Below are positions 1-11,060 of a DNA stretch of 64,000 bases, piece after piece; position 1 is the first letter of the stretch, and each line of letters begins with the position of its first letter. Made by a program: the position numbers and the translations under genes. The notes under the pieces are model-generated. The model worked only from the letters and a program-made list of their open reading frames with translations. It did no database searches and was not told where the DNA came from. This DNA comes from Austropuccinia psidii (taxonomy: Eukaryota > Basidiomycota > Pucciniomycetes > Pucciniales > Sphaerophragmiaceae), in assembly GCA_023105745.1 (NCBI GenBank), contig JALGQZ010000004.1, positions 36,398,937-36,462,936 of the forward strand. Reading direction: 5' to 3'.

Positions 1-2019
1 CTACCCTTCAAACTTTACATTGATGCTTGTGGAGAAGGACTGGGTGCTGCACTACACCAGACACAAATTATCAATGATAAACCAGTAGAAGGACCAATTT
101 GTTTTATTTCAAGACAGATAAAGCCAACAGAATCAAGATATGGAGCAAGCCAAATGGAATGCCTCTGCTTAGTGTGGGCCTTAGAAAAATTACATTACTA
201 TTTGGATGGAACAGTATTTGATGTAATTGGAGACTGTAATGCTGTAAAATCTCTATTAAATATGAAAACACCAAATAGACATATGCTGAGATGGCAAATT
301 GCTATCCAAGAATATAGAGGAAACATGACTATTGTTCATAAATCTGGCAATATTCATAAAAATGCAGATGGTCTTAGCAGATGGGCTCTAGCAAATACCC
401 CTGACAAATCAGCATGGGTACCACGAGAAGAACACCATATAGAAGGAATATGTGTTACAGAAATTGGCACAGAATTCTTTAACCAAGTTAAAGAAAGCTA
501 TAAGATAGACAAGAATTTCCATATCTTAAGCCAACTTATAATGAAAGACTGCAAAGACCCATCACTTTCATCAAAACTAGATGAAATATGGAAAAAGGCA
601 TATGATGAAGGAAGATTCCACCTCCTTGATGGAATCCTTTACCATAGAACAAAACACACATGTGTTATGGCCTTAACTGATAGAACACTGATAAACACTA
701 TTTTAAATGAGTGTCATGATAGTGTTGCAGCTGGACACCTTCCAGAAGACAGGACACTAGAGAGGGTGAAAACCTGCTCTTGGTGGTCAAATTGGAAGAA
801 AGATGTTATAGAATACTGCCAAACCTGTGACAGATGTCAAAAAGCCAACAGAGCCACAGGAAAGAAATTTGGAATGATGATCCAAATCCAAGAACCAAAA
901 TCCCCTTGGGAAATAGTTCATATGGATTGGGTAACAGCATTACCTCCAGGAGGAGACAGAAGCTATAATGCATGCCTAGTATTGGTTAACAGGTATAGCA
1001 AGCCTCCCATGTTCCTACCATATCATAGAGATGACACAGCTATGGACACAGCCATAATAATATGGAATAAAGTTATTAGCCATACAGGCTTATTCCAGAA
1101 TATTATAAGTGACAGAGACCCAAAGTTCACTTCAGCATTATGGAAAAATCTCCATAACTTGTTTGGGACAAAGTTATCATTCTCAACAGCTTACCATCCT
1201 CAAACTGATGGTTTAGCAGAAAGATTCATACAGACCTTAGAGGACATGATCAGAAGATTCTGTGCTTATGGGCTAGAATTCAAAGATTCTGATGGCTTTA
1301 CCCATGATTGGTGTACACTACTACCAGCTCTAGAACTGGAATATAAAACATCAATACATTCTTCTACTGGCAAAACACCAGCAATGCTAGAAAAAGGTTG
1401 GAATCCAAGACTTCCTTATGATACCCTCAAAAAGGACTTAGTGGATATACATCCAACAGCAAGCAGTTTTAAGATAACGCTTGATAAGGCAAGACACCAT
1501 GCAAACAGATGTATGCAAGATTCTTTCAAATATGCAAAAGAAAGATAGGATAAAAGTCATAAGCCACCTGACTTCAAAGTAGGAGACTTGGTCCTAGTAT
1601 CAACCCTTAACTTCAATAACATAAAAGGCCCAAAGAAATTGAAAGATTCCTTTGCAGGACCATTTATGATTAAAGCACTTCATGGAACCAATGCTGTGAA
1701 ATTGGAACTCACAGGTGAACTGATGAACAAACACCCAACTTTCCCTGTAAGTCTGATAAAACCTTACAGTTAAAGTGATAAAGAGTTATTTCCACTAAGA
1801 AATAAACCCCCACTTGAAATTCCCCCCTTGGAAGAAGGAGAGAAAAAGAAAATAGTAAAAGTCCTTAAAGAAAGAAGGACAAGGAACAAAAAAGAAAGGG
1901 AATACCTTGTAAGGTATAGAAATTCAACTCAAGAAGATGAATGGCTACTTGAGAAAGATATAACAAATGCTGATAAACTACTAAGAAGGTTCAGACATGA
2001 AAGAAAGCCTGAAAAATAG
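1..2019 (+). pseudogene. Ty3/gypsy pol 3' part: RNase H, integrase, chromodomain-like tail (element 1)
   Basis: The reading frame is open from base 1, so the gene continues upstream of the window. In order it encodes the end of reverse transcriptase/RNase H (motif [15 protein letters not shown] at the start), the RNase H-integrase linker (NADGLSRW), an HHCC zinc-binding region ([11 protein letters not shown]), the integrase core with D, D and E in [21 protein letters not shown] and [11 protein letters not shown], and a C-terminal chromodomain-like tail (EYLVRYRNSTQEDEWL). Two in-frame stops break it: TAG at 1546-1548, where related copies have Trp, and TAA at 1771-1773. The frame is otherwise preserved to 2019. 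The proteins are closest to families A and B of this window. The integrase triad is intact, so loss of function looks recent. Family assignment is confident; the missing 5' half cannot be assessed. Confidence 0.9.
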
Positions 2020-2125
2020 AAAAGTTAAGCATTATTGAGCTTCAAGACTAACAAAGTCTATTGAAGAGGTAGGACAGTGGATGATACCCTAATTACACAT
2101 ATCAGATTGTGGTACAATCTTTTTT

Positions 2126-2137
2126 GGTGGTAGGGAA
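2126..2137 (+). promoter_or_regulatory. Polypurine tract of element 1
   Basis: GGTGGTAGGGAA lies directly before the inferred 3' LTR start. It aligns with the purine tracts before the family A (GGGTGAGGGAA) and family B (GGGAGGGTA) 3' LTRs. It would prime plus-strand DNA synthesis. The call rests on position and similarity. Confidence 0.6.
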
Positions 2138-4109
2138 TTTGAACCTTTGAGATATGACCACATACCCAAAAAGGTCACAAGAAATGTTTAATATAATTAT
2201 ACATTAAAAATAAGTACCTTAAAACTACAAAAATACCATAGATTGGTATAAAACCTGGTTTAGCTTGAAAACCAATGAATAAACATGTGAAATAAATTAC
2301 ACCATTGGATTCCCCATGGTGAAATACACATATACCATTTTTATGGCATATCTGTAAAGTCAATATTTAATAAGTTATAAGTAATAATACCTTATAAAAG
2401 ACACAAATCCTTATTTATTTCAAAACCAATGAAACAACATGTAAAATAAATGGTACCATTGGATTCTCCATAAACATTAACACATAAAACAATTAATAAG
2501 CTAAGCTTCAAACCCAATAATTAACGAATTAACCTCAATATATGCACTTTTTTGGTCAACGCATATATTCAAGGATTTTAGCTAATATCTCTTGAATTAT
2601 GAATGATAGAGTGATGAACCTAAAAAAGAGTCATCACAAAATTACTGTACAAATACAGATATGAAGTTTATTTTACAAGTTATAAACAAGGTTGAAACCT
2701 GTAAGTGATTATTGATTAAAATCAATAGAGCTGTTGACCACTTTGTTCTGAAAGTGGTACAAACTTAAAAAAAGCAGACAGTTTGATTCTACTAGTTCAT
2801 TTGTGAAGAATGATGTATTTTCTATTATAATATTCAAGGTATAACCCCTTGAAATCATAGTTTGAAGTTGAAAATATTAAATTTCGACAGAAAAGATGAG
2901 TTACAAGAAAAATCATCAAAAATAGAGTTTTGGTGATGTAATAGAATTCTCTTGGCAGCATAATAAGGTTATGCCAAGCTATCAGAATTCACTCTCTGAA
3001 TTGCCGTAGCGTGTAAATCTTAAGAGTTATTAAGGATCAAAGTTTGAGCTTAATTTGATCAATTATGATCACTCACTGTAACCTTAAATTAAGTTTAACA
3101 GTCATATAAGTGATAAAATTGGTGAATATTATTAGTTTATGATTAAAACTAATAGAATCCACGAAATTTGGGGTTCTGCCAAGCCTTTGACGTCATCAGA
3201 CTTAGAGTTATAGTGATAACTCTAAATAATGGCATAATAATGATGTAATGAGGTTTGATCATGATGTAATCATCACCAAACCTTAAAATATTGATAAATT
3301 CCAGTGGATATGATCAGTACACGTCTACTAGAAGCCTTTTGGACTCTAGGAGGGAGGTATTTACTATAAATAGAGCTCTTTCTGCTCTGTTTTCCCCTCA
3401 GACGCATCAAAAACATTAAATAAATACAAACAAAAAGGTCATAGCTTTATTCTTTATATATAAAACTTTTATATTATTAAAGACCAAAGTTCATCTTTAT
3501 TATAATCATCAATTTTGACGTGATTAAATCATTTGTTTAACTGTTTTTGTTAAAAATCTCTCTAAAAACTCATTTCCACGTAAAAAATCAAGAATATTTG
3601 TAATTTCTTTATTTTTTATTGTAAATACAATTTTTATAAGTTGTATTTACATTATTTGGCATAGAATATCTCAAAATTATTATATTAAGTGTTAAAAGTA
3701 GGTTATTTTCTCTTATATTGATAATTTTCTCTATATTATTCTTTCATAATCCTTTATTTAATATAAATAGTATTTATATTAATTTATAACTTTAATATTA
3801 GTAATATTATTGTTATTAATTGTTTTTTATTAATAAAAACCAATTTTTTACGCCTTTATTATTTGTTTGTAACAATAATAAAGTGCTATTAAATATATTG
3901 ATATATTTATTTTTATCATATTATATTTAATAATATAAATTATATTATTATATTTTATTAATAATATAATTATTTTTACGCCATAATTATAATAAATCTT
4001 TATTATTATAATTATTTTTATCTTATTTATTTCATCCATAAGGACATTCATAGTACAATAAGTAAAATATTAGTAATTTTTACTTATTGTTTCATAGTCA
4101 AACCTTACA
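2138..4109 (+). repeat. 3' LTR of element 1 (boundaries approximate)
   Basis: The start (TTTGAACCTTTGAGATATGA) aligns with the family A LTR start (TGTGAGCCTTAGAGGTAT), and the end AACCTTACA matches the family A end CACCTTACA, giving about 1.97 kb. It is AT-rich. It contains near-repeats around 2268-2310 and 2425-2470 (ACCAATGAA... ACCATTGGATTC) and a TATA-type promoter near 3365. The first two bases are TT rather than TG, so the start may have mutated or be a few bases off. No target duplication can be checked because the 5' end is outside the window. No gene is present here. Confidence 0.65.
3365..3372 (+). promoter_or_regulatory. TATA box of LTR promoter
   Basis: TATAAATA is followed about 25-45 bases later by a pyrimidine-rich stretch (TCTGCTCTGTTTTCCCCTCA) that could hold the transcription start. 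It lies inside the LTR, where a U3/R promoter is expected. Inferred from motif and position. Confidence 0.5.
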
Positions 4110-4112
4110 CTT

Positions 4113-4640
4113 ATGAAATCCATTTTTGATTATTTCTCCTTTTACCAGCAAAGTAAATCAATAATTCATTCAACACAAAAGCGTAATAAAGCATTGACAC
4201 CCAACTTGAATGACAAGAGTGGTTCTATGAAAATGCTGATGGATATGTTTGCACTGACATATGCAAATTTTCTTGAATCATGGCAAAAGGGTATGTTTTG
4301 GATTTATGATTACTCTGATTGATCCTACTTACAAAATTCATTATTTGTATCTGCTGAAACCAGTGAAAATGCTTGTTTGGAGTGGGACAGGGAGAGGTGG
4401 AATGAATAGAAATCAAGCAACATGGAAAAGCAATGGTTTGAAGAAGTCAAGTTGCAAAAGAAAATGGAGTTTGATGAGAAGAAACACATGCAGAAATGTG
4501 AATTTGAAAAAGAAAAGTGGAATTGTGGATTGGAATTTAAGGAAAAGCAATGCCAGATGAATCTCACTATAGTGGCATTGTCATCAAGCAGGCCAATTGC
4601 TGAGCTGGAACACATTCTGAAATTAATCAATAAAAAATAA
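4113..4640 (+). pseudogene. Decayed coiled-coil ORF, possibly Harbinger accessory (Myb/SANT-type) protein C-terminus
   Basis: One frame runs 4113-4640 with stops at 4320-4322 (TGA) and 4407-4409 (TAG). The last 72 codons are strongly charged and look like a coiled coil (EKQWFEEVKLQKKMEFDEKK, then repeated E/K-rich segments), ending SSSRPIAELEHILKLINKK. Such tails are common at the C-terminus of Myb/SANT-like accessory proteins of PIF/Harbinger transposons. A minus-strand remnant at 62542-63366 ends in a similar segment. No DNA-binding domain is visible, probably because the 5' part was lost. The placement fits the Harbinger transposase at 7430-8702, but the assignment is inference. Confidence 0.4.
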
Positions 4641-4660
4641 CATATTGGGTATACATCATG

Positions 4661-6080
4661 TGATCATGTTATGAGTGGTGATTTGTTAAATAAAACAGCT
4701 GTTTATGTGTAATTGGGGCACCAATTTGCAATTGATCTTATTTTATAAAATTTAATTGAAATTTATTACAAAATTGAAAATTCAGGCAAGTTTTGCATCA
4801 AGATTTTACGTGCCAAATCATAAAGTCCAAGTCTGTTCCAATTGAAATTGAAGGCTCCCTTTGTATTTCCTTTCTTTTGGATTTTTTGCCAAATACAAGT
4901 GGATGGGCACTTTTTTCCCTTTTTTTTTGAAATTTTATTTTATGTTATTATATTGTTTTTGACATTTCTTTATTTTTTTTATTTTTCTTGTTTTTATATA
5001 TGCTTCTTGAATTTATTCTTGTTTTCTTTTCTTTTATTCTTTTTGTGTTCAATTTTGGCATTTTTTTTTAAATTTTTTGGATTTATTTTTATATATTTTC
5101 ATCGGTTCTTTTTCTTTAGTTTAATTCATTTTTTTGTTTTTCTTCTTAAAAACTTTTTTGTCTCCCAAATCTTTATTTCAAACTGAATTTTCTTTTTTCA
5201 AAGATTATTCAACAATAATTCTATTTTTTTTAAATCAGGTAAGTTCTCTATTTTTTGTTTTTTTAAACAGGCTCAACCTCTCACTTTTCAATTCAATTTT
5301 TTTTTTTAGATTATTCCAAAAAATTCACTTTTTTTTTTAATTCAGGTAAGTATTTTTCATTTTTGTTTTTTTCACAGGATCCACCTCTCTTTTTTTTATA
5401 GATTATTCTTATGATATTTCCTTTTTTTATTATATGTAATTCGTTTTTATTTGCATTTTTTAACAGTTTACTCCTCCCTATCTACCCACCTGCCTAACCC
5501 ATTCATCTACCTCCAACTTCACTCAACCCATCACCTTCCACCCCCCCAGTAACCCTGGAACCTCCCAAAAGGGCTCCTGGGAGGTTCCAGGCTTTAGGCC
5601 CTCTAATTTTCTCAGAATCACTTTGGAATTGATTCAGCACTTTTTTTTTTAATTTTTTCTGTTAATGGCCTCTGGAGGTCATTAAAAACTATTAATTTAT
5701 TTTTTTTTCTTACAAAGGATTATGATTTGATGAATAATTTACTGACTCTTTTTTTTTTTATTATTATTCATCATCATAAATAATTTATGATTTTTTTTAA
5801 ATCATCATCATAAATCAGTGATGGTTTTTTTTTCAATTTTTTTATTTTTGAATAATAATCATATTTAATTTATGATTATGGTTTTTCTATGAGTATCATT
5901 ACTGACCTATGATTATTTTTTTAATTTTTGGTTAATCTTTTTATTTATTTGTTAATATAGGCGTGGATCATTTTTAAGGGTTTCTTTTGCAATTTCATTT
6001 AATTTCACTCCCCTTCCATCATCATTAATATTCAAAAAAAACACCCCTTCTTTCTCTTACTCTTCAAATCATTCTGATGA
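4661..6080. other. Non-coding, T-rich stretch
   Basis: No gene is visible. 4900-5470 and 5640-5960 are long T-runs on the plus strand with scattered A. Frames open here encode only Phe/Leu/Ile-rich peptides from base composition. One strong inverted repeat lies at 5554-5591 and is listed separately. Confidence 0.6.
5554..5591. repeat. Perfect 13-bp inverted repeat, 12-bp loop
   Basis: CCTGGAACCTCCC (5554-5566) is followed by its exact reverse complement GGGAGGTTCCAGG (5579-5591). It is a GC-rich hairpin in otherwise T-rich DNA. It could be a terminator-like or transposon-terminal structure. Function unknown. Confidence 0.7.
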
Positions 6081-6539
6081 TGTCATGGTTAGGACTAAAC
6101 CAGACTCAGCAAATTATCAGAATGATTTGAAAGATGATGAAGCTATTATTCCTCCTCTTGATTTCATGGTTAGGACTAAACCATATATAGAAAATCATGA
6201 GGATAATAATACAAAACTAAATCATGAAAGAAAACTGACTCAAAGCCAAAGACAACACATCCACAATTCAAAACAAATGATGTCCCACCTTGGGCATTCA
6301 AACAAAGAATATAGGAACTTTTCAACCATTTCAATTGACAAAAAATAAGCCAATTCCTCATGGTTAAAACTTCCATCACTTAAAACTCTACCCCATCTTT
6401 ATATACTCATTGATAAAACAAAAAGCCCTTTTTACCTGTCATCATTTATGAAATAACCACTTTTGACAATTCTTATGGCCACTCTCAAATTCTAAAAAAC
6501 CTCATTATGACATTAATGTCCTTGTCTCAAAATTGACAA

Positions 6540-7273
6540 GAAATCAAAACCAATAAGCAAGTCCTAGGTGGCATTATGAAAGGTATTGGGTTTTTTCCTG
6601 GTTCAGATTCTTGCAAATCTGCAGGTGTGTGATCTTTTTTGCTTATTATTTTAATAATTACCAAGTAATTACAAAATTTTTAGGTGTTTACTCCAGAAAA
6701 CCAGGTTTAATTCCTCATCAAATTGAAACAGATAATAATCAATGGACCAAACTTCATCAATATGACAAATTTGTTTACTTGAGAATCTCCCATTTTTCAA
6801 AATTAGCTGCAAATAAAAATTAGTCATCAATGGAAGCAGCCAAATTACCAAATTTCAGTCAGCTTGAATGGAATTCTGAAAATCCAAAGAAAGAATTCAA
6901 ATCATTTACCAATGTCATTGTCACTCAAGATAAATTTTTCAATAAGCCACACCAAGATTTAAATGATCTCAATGCCTGGACTTATGGTATATTTTCTTTT
7001 GTATCAAAAAAAGATTTCCATCCCCTTCCAAATGTCTTCACCCCCTCTGGATTTGGCTTGCACTTCCCCGAATTGAAAATGGAGATTGATTTTTCAAAAA
7101 AACCTGGAATCATAGAAATTTTTTGGAAGACATCAACAATGGTTCATAATACAACAAACCCTCCTCCCAAAATTATCAATTATGACAAAATAACTCATTT
7201 TGGATGTTCTTTTCAACTCAACCAAAAATTATTTAATGTAGGTGACAAGTTCTTGAAAATGACACCCACCTAA
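6540..7273 (+). pseudogene. Tet-like 2OG-Fe(II) dioxygenase (TET/JBP type), decayed
   Basis: Two exons can be joined. The first has frame QVLGGIMKGIGFFPGSDSC and ends at 6624. A GT-AG intron of 59 bp spans 6625-6683. The second exon continues in the correct phase (AG|VYSRKPG). A TAG at 6821-6823 interrupts exon 2, and a TGA lies just upstream at 6534. The 147-codon stretch from 6830 carries the Fe(II) ligands as HxD (H41-Q-D43 in KPHQDLNDLNAWTYGIF) and a plausible distal His (H106 in VHNTTN), plus the family-typical GIIEIFW and THFGCSFQ. TET/JBP enzymes oxidise 5-methylpyrimidines in DNA, and fungi carry many transposon-linked copies. It sits between a coiled-coil ORF and a Harbinger transposase on the opposite strand. 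The domain call comes from motif memory and no search was run. The N-terminus is not resolved. Confidence 0.6.
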
Positions 7274-7429
7274 ATTAATCCAAAAGTCAATGGGTAATTT
7301 GAAAGAAATATGCAGGACCAAAAAAGAACTAAAAAATATTAATTTTAAATATTTTTATTTTACCAGTAACATCTCCACTCCATTGTATGCCATTAAATTA
7401 AGAACATAAATCAATGGTCCTGATGAAAT

Positions 7430-8702
7430 TCATAATTGACTATCTTTCCATGCCAAAGTAATTGGTTTAATTTTTCCACAAATATTTACCACATCTTCCC
7501 CAATTTTGTTATTGGACAGATTTTCCACATGTGGTGGATCAGCATCTTCATATAAATTAAACCATTCATCACCAATTTGTGCTAACATATTATGTAAAAT
7601 CATGCAAGAAACAACCCAACTAATAGAATATTCAATTTCATGATTATTCCTCAATTGATTTTGCATTTCCCTTAGAGAAAACCACTTCCCCTTCAAAATT
7701 CCAATTGCATGATTGATTCTGACCCTTGATTTTTCTAGACAGTAATTGAAAGAACGGTTGTCTTCATTCTGTGCTACAACTCCCTTATATGCTGGAACAA
7801 CCCAAGGAGAGCTTGCATATGCTGAATAAGCAAGTAAGTACTTATCTTTTTCATAAAACTCTTGAGGTGTTTGTGCTATTTTCATATGTTGATAGACATT
7901 TGAATCATGAAGTGATCCAGTAAAGCCAACATGTATGGAAGTGAAATGTTTGTTTATATTGAAAACCAGTTGTATTGACATAGAATACCTTAATTGTAAA
8001 CAATAAGTAAAAATAAAATAAAAAATAAACAGATTACCTCTTTTTGAAATCAAAATAGGCTTCACCATCATTAGGGGGACATTGTGATAATGGTATGAAA
8101 CTCCCATCAATAAACCCAATGCACCCAGGGAAGCTTTCTGCTTGCATTACTTGAGAAATCTCTCTTTGTTGTTCTATTTTTCGCCACACAATCACTTTTC
8201 ACTTAAGCTTCATTAATATCTGGATAGATCTTTGAGTGTACAACACAATATCCCCATGGCTAATTCCAAATAACATTCCAATATTTCCCAAAGCGGCCCC
8301 ATTGCCATTTGATACTAGCCTTGATAGTGCCACAGCCAATTGGATGGCAGGATTGCGTTGTTTGTTTTGTAATGAATTTTGAAATTCTTTATCATCTTGA
8401 ATTTGTGCAACCAATTTTTCAAATGATTTATGTGTGGTCCTACATAGCTGTCAAAACTGTTCAGATGATAATGTTTGTAAATAATTCATTTTATACATGT
8501 AATGTGATGGATATCTTCTACAAGGATTGATGTATATTTGTGATGTTATCATATCTAATAAGATTATGAATTCCTGGATATCAGAATGACTATCAGAGTT
8601 TAGAGCATAAATGAACTGCTGTGAGTTTAAGGTCTGAAGTAAAGGTAGCCTTTGCAATGCCTTTGGCATGGTAAATGAAGAAAAGATGTATAGAAAATGC
8701 AA
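7430..8702 (-). pseudogene. PIF/Harbinger (HARBI1-like) DDE transposase, decayed (copy 1)
   Basis: The minus-strand frame starts near 8702. It has a helix-turn-helix region (LSRLVSNGNGAALGNIGMLFG), then the first catalytic Asp in CIGFIDGSFIPL. An intron of 49 bp at 7989-8037 (GTAATC...TTAAG) separates exons and restores phase (DFKKR|YSMSIQ). Exon 2 has the second Asp in GFTGSLHDSNVY and the C-terminal block KSRVRINHAIGILKGKWF. The position usually held by the catalytic Glu (NEH in relatives) reads N, and the usual LADSAY reads LAYSAY. TGA stops at 8451-8453 and 8199-8201 break exon 1; Arg (CGA) is the likely ancestral codon. The transposase would cut and insert DNA at TWA-type targets. This copy is inactive. 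Terminal inverted repeats were not found. Confidence 0.8.
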
Positions 8703-9910
8703 TTTGAAATCAAATAAATTAATAAATAACCAGTATATTCAGTTTTTATGCAATTTAACATGCCCTTACTGAGTTGTGTGTTGTAAAAATGTCCCTTTAA
8801 GTGAATCTAAAGGTGGGATTTTAGGATCTAAACATGGGATTTGGTACCAGAAAACTTGGGTTTTTGTACCTCAAAATACCTCACATCTTGAGGTATGGGA
8901 TTTCCCAACTCCCAAAGAATTAATGCAGGATTTAGCAGAAAAAAACTTGGGATTTGCAGTGTGGGATTTGGTAAATTTGACACCCCCTAATATAATGATA
9001 TTATAAAAAATTGTTTCTCTTATTTTGATATAGTATATGAATAAGTTATCTTATTACTATTTTATAATTTTTATTATCTTTTGTTTTCCTTTATTGTAGC
9101 TTTTATTCTAATGATTCTCTTTCTTTTAAAGAAAGGGGGGAGTTACCAGTCTCTTCTTTATTAATTTATTTTTGAGAGAAATAAAAAAAACAACTGAATT
9201 CTAAATCTGGTAACCCTTCCATGTGCATTGAATTTTGTATTTTATTGTGGGTGCATGTACTTCATTTTTATGTATGCTCTTTAATGTTTTGTTTGTAGCT
9301 CCTTTGTGAATTCATGTATACTAATATGACTTTATCTCCTTGGAAAACCAGTATTTATCTTTTTGGATATCCTAATTTCTTTATTTCATTTTTTGTGATT
9401 TTTTATTACTATAATACTTTTTTTGAATTGCATATTTATTTATTTAGTTGGAAAATATCGATATCTTCAATAAAATACTATAAAGTTAAAGAAGAGACCT
9501 ATCATTTATCATCGGTACTTGCATGTGTTAATATATCATTTTTCTTGGAAATATTTATTAAAAATATAACAAGGGAAATAGTAGATAAACAGTTGGTTCT
9601 AAGTACAAGGGCATTCTGGGCCCCTTGTACATATCTTAATTTTTTTTATCTTCTTTTATGTTCATTTATTGAATGAAATTAATAAAAATAGTCAAATGAC
9701 TAAAGCTGAAATATGTGTTTCAGTTTAAGGCCATGCTGGGCCAATTTTATATATTTAAAGCTTTTGCTGTGTTTGGGTTGTTTTGTTTATTGATTGGAAT
9801 TATTAGTTTAAAGGAAATAGTAATTAATGCAAGGGAATTTGGCTGAAGTTTAAGGCCATGCTGGGCCAATAATATTTACCTTTTTTTGTATAAATTTATA
9901 TAAATGTATA
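8703..9910. other. AT-rich intergenic region with short repeats
   Basis: No gene was recognised. At 8810-8985 the word TGGGATTT recurs several times. The near-palindromic phrase GTTTAAGGCCATGCTGGGCC occurs at about 9722-9741 and again at about 9848-9867, and a relative (AAGGGCATTCTGGGCCCC) is at 9607-9624 inside an inverted repeat listed separately. The rest is plain AT-rich sequence. Confidence 0.5.
9603..9630. repeat. Inverted repeat, 9-bp arms
   Basis: GTACAAGGG at 9603-9611 pairs with CCCTTGTAC at 9622-9630 around a 10-base loop. The loop shares GGCATTCTGGGC with the direct repeats 100 and 240 bases downstream. Function unknown. Confidence 0.6.
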
Positions 9911-10890
9911 TATTTTTGTATATTTTTATATATTTTTATATATTTTTATATATTTTTATATATTTTTATATATTTTTATATATTTTTATATATTTTTATA
10001 TATTTTTATATATTTTTATATATTTTTATATATTTTTATATATTTTTATATATTTTTATATATTTTTATATATTTTTATATATTTTTATATATTTTTATA
10101 TATTTTTATATATTTTTATATATTTTTATATATTTTTATATATTTTTATATATTTTTATATATTTTTATATATTTTTATATATTTTTATATATTTTTATA
10201 TATTTTTATATATTTTTATATATTTTTATATATTTTTATATATTTTTATATATTTTTATATATTTTTATATATTTTTATATATTTTTATATATTTTTATA
10301 TATTTTTATATATTTCTATATATTTTTATATATTTTTATATATTTTTATAAATTTTTATATATTTTTATATATATTTATCTATTTTTATATATTTTTATA
10401 TATTTTTATATATTTTTATATATTTTTATATATTTTTATATATTTTTATATATTTTTATATATTTTGATATATTTTCATATATTCTTATATATTTTTATA
10501 TATTTTTATATATTTTTATATATTTTTATATATTTTTATATATTTTTATATATTTTTATATATTTTTATATATTTTTATATATTTTTATATATTTTTATA
10601 TATTTTTATATATTTTTATATATTTTTATATATTTTTATATATTTTTATATATTTTTATATATTTTTATATATTTTTATATACTTTTATATATTTCTATC
10701 TATTTTTATATATTTTTATATAATTTTATATATTTTTATATATTTTTATATATTTATGTATATTTTTATATATTTTTATACATTTTTATACATTTTTATA
10801 TATTTCTATATGCTTTCATATATTTTTACATATTTCTATATATTTCTATATATCTCTATATATTTCTATATATCTCTATGTATTTTTATA
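9911..10890. repeat. 10-bp tandem array (TATTTTTATA)n, about 98 copies
   Basis: Nearly every 10 bases read TATTTTTATA for almost 1 kb. Copies are identical in the centre, a few variants lie near 10310-10490, and divergence rises after 10680. A 336-codon frame through it (9904-10914) is only a translation of the repeat and is not called as a gene. On the minus strand each unit reads TATAAAAATA, a TATA-box-like word. The T5 runs recur close to once per helical turn. The array probably expands and shrinks by slippage. Confidence 0.95.
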
Positions 10891-11000
10891 TATTTCTTTA
10901 TCCATTCATTTTAAATCTATTTTTTCTCTTTTATTTGATAATTGTACATTGAAAATATGTGACTGAAAGCTTTATCTGAAAAAATGTCTTTTTTGTATAT

Positions 11001-11060
11001 TTTAATTTTTTTTAATTTTTTTTAATTTTTTTTAATTTTTTTTAATTTTTTTTAATTTTT
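11001..11060. repeat. 10-bp tandem repeat (TTTAATTTTT)6
   Basis: Six near-exact copies of TTTAATTTTT lie about 110 bases beyond the larger array. They have the same 10-bp period but a different unit. Confidence 0.85.

Noticed and set aside
4842..5340. Hydrophobic Phe-rich frames that might look like membrane proteins
   Set aside because: They come from poly-T tracts; no conserved motif and no codon structure.
9904..10914. 336-codon open frame of repeated Ile/Phe/Tyr/Leu residues
   Set aside because: It is only the translation of the 10-bp tandem repeat; identical decapeptide-scale repetition and no start context.
9911..11060. CRISPR-like array
   Set aside because: Period is 10 bp with no spacers, and the genome is eukaryotic.
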